DNA from: JBJEFI01 sp051873875
GTDB taxonomy: Bacteria; Bacillota; Bacilli; Bacillales; Bacillaceae_G
Assembly (NCBI GenBank): GCA_051873875.1
Contig: JBJEFI010000050.1
Span: forward strand, 1 to 56,486
Reading direction: 5' to 3'
DNA: 56,486 nt
Made by a program: the position numbers and the translations under genes. Shown one piece after another: positions 53,708 to 56,486 of the stretch (position 1 is the stretch's first letter; each line of letters begins with the position of its first letter). The notes beneath the pieces were generated by a model. That model worked only from the letters and a program-made list of their open reading frames with translations, was not told the DNA's origin and made no database searches.

Positions 53708-56152
53708 ATGTCACAAATTACAGAAAGAAATATTAGCCAAGAGATGAAAGAATCATTTCTTGACTATTCAATGAGTGTTATCGTATCACGTGCGTTACCA
53801 GATGTGCGTGATGGTTTAAAACCTGTTCATCGTCGTATTTTATATGCAATGAATGATTTAGGGATGACCTCGGATAAAGCTTATAAAAAATCAGCCCGTA
53901 TTGTCGGTGAAGTAATTGGTAAGTACCATCCACATGGTGACTCTGCTGTATACGAAACGATGGTACGTATGGCTCAAAACTTTAGTTATCGTTACATGCT
54001 TGTTGATGGACATGGGAACTTCGGGTCTGTCGATGGGGATTCAGCGGCAGCGATGCGTTACACAGAAGCAAGAATGTCCAAAATTTCAATGGAGCTTTTA
54101 CGCGATATTAATAAAAATACAATCGATTATCAAGATAACTATGATGGTTCAGAGCGTGAACCAGTTGTCTTACCATCTCGTTTTCCTAATCTTTTAGTAA
54201 ACGGTTCGGCTGGGATTGCAGTTGGGATGGCTACAAACATTCCACCTCATCAACTGGGCGAAGTAATCGACGGTGTTTTAGCAGTTAGTGAAAACCCAGA
54301 CATTACAATTGCGGAATTAATGGAGTATATTCCAGGACCAGATTTCCCAACTTACGGCCAAATTTTAGGAAAGAGCGGTATTCGCAGGGCATATGAAACA
54401 GGTCGTGGTACAATTATTTTACGTGCCAAAGTGGAAATTGAAGAAAGAAGCAATAACCGTGAAGCGATTATTGTGACAGAATTACCATATCAAGTTAATA
54501 AAGCAAGACTAATTGAACGTATTGCTGAATTAGTTCGAGATAAAAAGATTGAAGGTATCAGTGATTTACGTGATGAGTCAGACCGTAACGGGATGCGTAT
54601 CGTTATCGAAGTACGTCGTGATGCCAATGCCAATGTATTATTAAATAATTTATTTAAACATACAGCGCTACAAACAAGTTTTGGTATTAACATGCTGGCA
54701 TTAGTAAATGGAGAACCAAAAGTTCTAAATTTAAAAGAATGCTTACATTACTATTTAGAGCATCAAAAAGAAGTAATCACACGTCGTACCCAATTTGATT
54801 TAGATAAAGCGGCAGCACGTGCTCACATTTTAGAAGGATTACGAATTGCTCTTGATCATATTGATGCGATCATTAGTACAATTCGTAGTTCACGCACAAC
54901 AGAAATTGCCCGTGAAGCATTAATGACTAATTTCAATTTATCAGAAAAACAAGCGCAAGCTATTTTAGATATGCGTCTACAACGTTTAACTGGATTAGAA
55001 CGTGAGAAATTAGAAGAAGAATACCAAGAAATTATTGCATTAATTAAAGAATTACGTGCGATTTTAGAAAGCGAAGCAAAATTATTAGAAATCATTCGTG
55101 AAGAATTATTAGCAGTAAAAGAACGTTTTGATGATGGTAGAAGAACAGAAATCGTTCCTGGTGGAGCGGAAGTAATCGAAGATGAAGATTTAATCCCACG
55201 TCAAAATATTATCATTACATTAACCCATAACGGTTATATTAAACGCCTACCTGTTTCTACGTATCGTAGTCAAAAACGTGGTGGTCGTGGTGTACAAGGT
55301 ATGGGAACTCATGATGATGACGTTGTAAATCATCTTGTAACGACTTCTACTCACGATACAATCTTATACTTTACGAATAAAGGAAAAGTATACAGAACAA
55401 AAGGATATGAAATTCCAGAGTATAGTCGAACAGCAAAAGGTCTTCCAATCATTAACTTACTTGAAATAGATAAAGATGAATGGATTAATGCAATTATTCC
55501 AGTATCTGAGTTTAAAGAAGACAATTATTTATTTATGATTACGAAAGAAGGGATTACAAAACGTAGTCCATTAACGGCCTTTGCTAATATTCGTACAAAT
55601 GGATTAATTGCAATAGGGCTTCGTGAAGATGACGAAGTGATTTCTGTTCGTTTAACGAATGGAAATGAGGAAGTAATCATCGGTACGGCAAAAGGGATGT
55701 TAATTCGTTTCAATGAAAATGATGTTCGTTCAATGGGTAGAACAGCGACCGGGGTAAGAGCTATTCGTTTACGCCAAGATGATTATGTAATCGGTGCGGA
55801 AATATGTAAAGAAAATACAGATGTATTGATTGTTACAAAGAATGGTTACGGAAAACGTACACCAATTGAAGAATATCGTATCCAAAGTCGTGGTGGTACT
55901 GGATTGAAAACATGTAACATAACTGAGAAAAACGGTGATGTTGTCGCATTAGAGTGTGTTACAGGTGAAGAAGATATAATGTTAATTACAAATTCGGGAA
56001 TTATCATTCGTACATCAATTGAAGGTATTTCTACAATGGGAAGAAATACTCAAGGCGTAAAATTAATTCGCTTAGATGCTGAACAAGAAGTTTCTACTGT
56101 TGCAAAAGTAGAAAAAGAAGAAGAAACGACTGAAGAAGAAATAGAAGAATAA
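53708..56152 (+). CDS. gyrA: DNA gyrase subunit A
   Basis: 814 residues. Catalytic Tyr118 in AAMRYTEARMS; quinolone-resistance region HPHGDSAVYE with Ser79 and Glu83 in the sensitive state; QKRGGRGVQGM is the GyrA box that wraps DNA. Ends in an acidic tail. Ribosome site GGGAGGTG. Confidence 0.98.
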   Translation: MSQITERNISQEMKESFLDYSMSVIVSRALPDVRDGLKPVHRRILYAMNDLGMTSDKAYKKSARIVGEVIGKYHPHGDSAVYETMVRMAQNFSYRYMLVDGHGNFGSVDGDSAAAMRYTEARMSKISMELLRDINKNTIDYQDNYDGSEREPVVLPSRFPNLLVNGSAGIAVGMATNIPPHQLGEVIDGVLAVSENPDITIAELMEYIPGPDFPTYGQILGKSGIRRAYETGRGTIILRAKVEIEERSNNREAIIVTELPYQVNKARLIERIAELVRDKKIEGISDLRDESDRNGMRIVIEVRRDANANVLLNNLFKHTALQTSFGINMLALVNGEPKVLNLKECLHYYLEHQKEVITRRTQFDLDKAAARAHILEGLRIALDHIDAIISTIRSSRTTEIAREALMTNFNLSEKQAQAILDMRLQRLTGLEREKLEEEYQEIIALIKELRAILESEAKLLEIIREELLAVKERFDDGRRTEIVPGGAEVIEDEDLIPRQNIIITLTHNGYIKRLPVSTYRSQKRGGRGVQGMGTHDDDVVNHLVTTSTHDTILYFTNKGKVYRTKGYEIPEYSRTAKGLPIINLLEIDKDEWINAIIPVSEFKEDNYLFMITKEGITKRSPLTAFANIRTNGLIAIGLREDDEVISVRLTNGNEEVIIGTAKGMLIRFNENDVRSMGRTATGVRAIRLRQDDYVIGAEICKENTDVLIVTKNGYGKRTPIEEYRIQSRGGTGLKTCNITEKNGDVVALECVTGEEDIMLITNSGIIIRTSIEGISTMGRNTQGVKLIRLDAEQEVSTVAKVEKEEETTEEEIEE

Positions 56153-56185
56153 TCAAAAAGCCGCCTAAATAGGCGGCTTTTTGAT
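56152..56185 (+). terminator. terminator of gyrA
   Basis: A near-perfect palindrome with core AGCCGCCTA/TAGGCGGCT and flanking A/T runs (56155-56167 with 56170-56182). Confidence 0.95.
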
Positions 56186-56379
56186 ATTAGATTAGATATA
56201 AGAATTTGGCTCATCTATCATTTACGAAACGATATAACTTATCGTTATGTACAATAATAGTAGTTTTATAAGAAAAAAAGTTTTTATGTATAAAATAGCT
56301 TGCATTAATGCTATGTATATAGTATATTAATAAGCGTCGCAGATGAACTGCTTCAAAAAACGAATCTTTTTAAAAAAAG

Positions 56380-56486
56380 TTGACAAACAATGTCGAGAGA
56401 TGTTATTATAAGTGAGCTGTTTTAATAAGAGATGATCTTTGAAAACTAAACAAAACAACAACGTCAATTAGTAATATGAGTACAGC
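56380..56486 (+). promoter_or_regulatory. rRNA operon promoter and 16S leader, cut by window end
   Basis: TTGACA (56380-56385), 18-bp spacer, TATTAT (56404-56409). Downstream, GATCTTTGAAAACTAAACAA (from 56434) is the typical leader sequence before 16S rRNA in bacilli. The 16S gene lies outside. The stretch 56186-56379 holds no gene; a second upstream promoter is possible. Confidence 0.85.

Noticed and set aside
53930..53970. Quinolone-resistance change in gyrA
   Set aside because: Ser79 and Glu83 are the usual sensitive residues; no resistance substitution is seen.

Overview
The window is a low-GC Firmicutes chromosome segment spanning the replication origin of a spore-forming member of the Bacillaceae or a close relative. 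The evidence is the canonical Bacillus order rpmH-dnaA-dnaN-yaaA-recF-gyrB-gyrA, the gidA/noc/soj/spo0J block, the walRKHIJ-htrA-rlmH block, a sporulation gene (yyaC), and a SpoIIIJ-type YidC beside Jag. I cannot name the genus. Transcription diverges at about 47 kb: nearly everything to the left is on the minus strand and everything to the right on the plus strand, as expected for leading-strand coding away from oriC.

Region 1 (1-18.6 kb) is accessory. It holds a truncated ClC-family channel, a membrane-anchored zinc metallopeptidase and an uncharacterised barrel-type protein. Next come gene debris (ABC-2 permease and GHKL-kinase remnants joined back to back) and a CoxG-like/KstD-like flavoenzyme pair. 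A CotH-kinase/DUF4956/VTC polyphosphate-polymerase cluster follows, interrupted by a 100-N assembly gap. The rest of the region is an Ntn-type amide hydrolase, a uracil-DNA-glycosylase-like protein, a Fur-boxed heme-uptake operon ending in an IsdG monooxygenase, a HAD phosphatase with an RpiR regulator, and a Staygreen (Mg-dechelatase family) homologue.

Region 2 (18.6-46.9 kb) is core genome: rlmH, a small CxxH/CxxC protein, htrA, and the essential walRK two-component operon with its accessory genes. Four tRNAs (Lys, Glu, Asp, Phe) follow, then purA, dnaB, rplI, gdpP, yybS, rpsR-ssb-rpsF, ychF, DUF951, an MscS channel, yyaC, parAB, noc, rsmG, mnmG, mnmE, jag, yidC, rnpA and rpmH. Five parS sites lie at 24.7, 33.3, 37.6, 40.5 and 43.1 kb. 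They are the loading sites for the ParB encoded in the same block.

Region 3 (46.9-56.5 kb) is the origin. It has a bipartite set of DnaA boxes on both sides of dnaA, an AT-rich unwinding element with DnaA-trio-like repeats before dnaN, then yaaA-recF-gyrB-gyrA. The window ends in the promoter and leader of an rRNA operon whose 16S gene lies just outside. A second DnaA-box cluster sits about 28 kb away, beside rlmH.

No CRISPR array, prophage or intact insertion sequence was seen. The observations most worth following up are the rlmH DnaA-box cluster, the long direct repeats flanking the heme operon, the multi-hairpin interspersed repeat with a deleted second copy near parA, the Staygreen homologue, the KstD/CoxG pair, and a WalK sensor domain lacking one of the four known zinc ligands.
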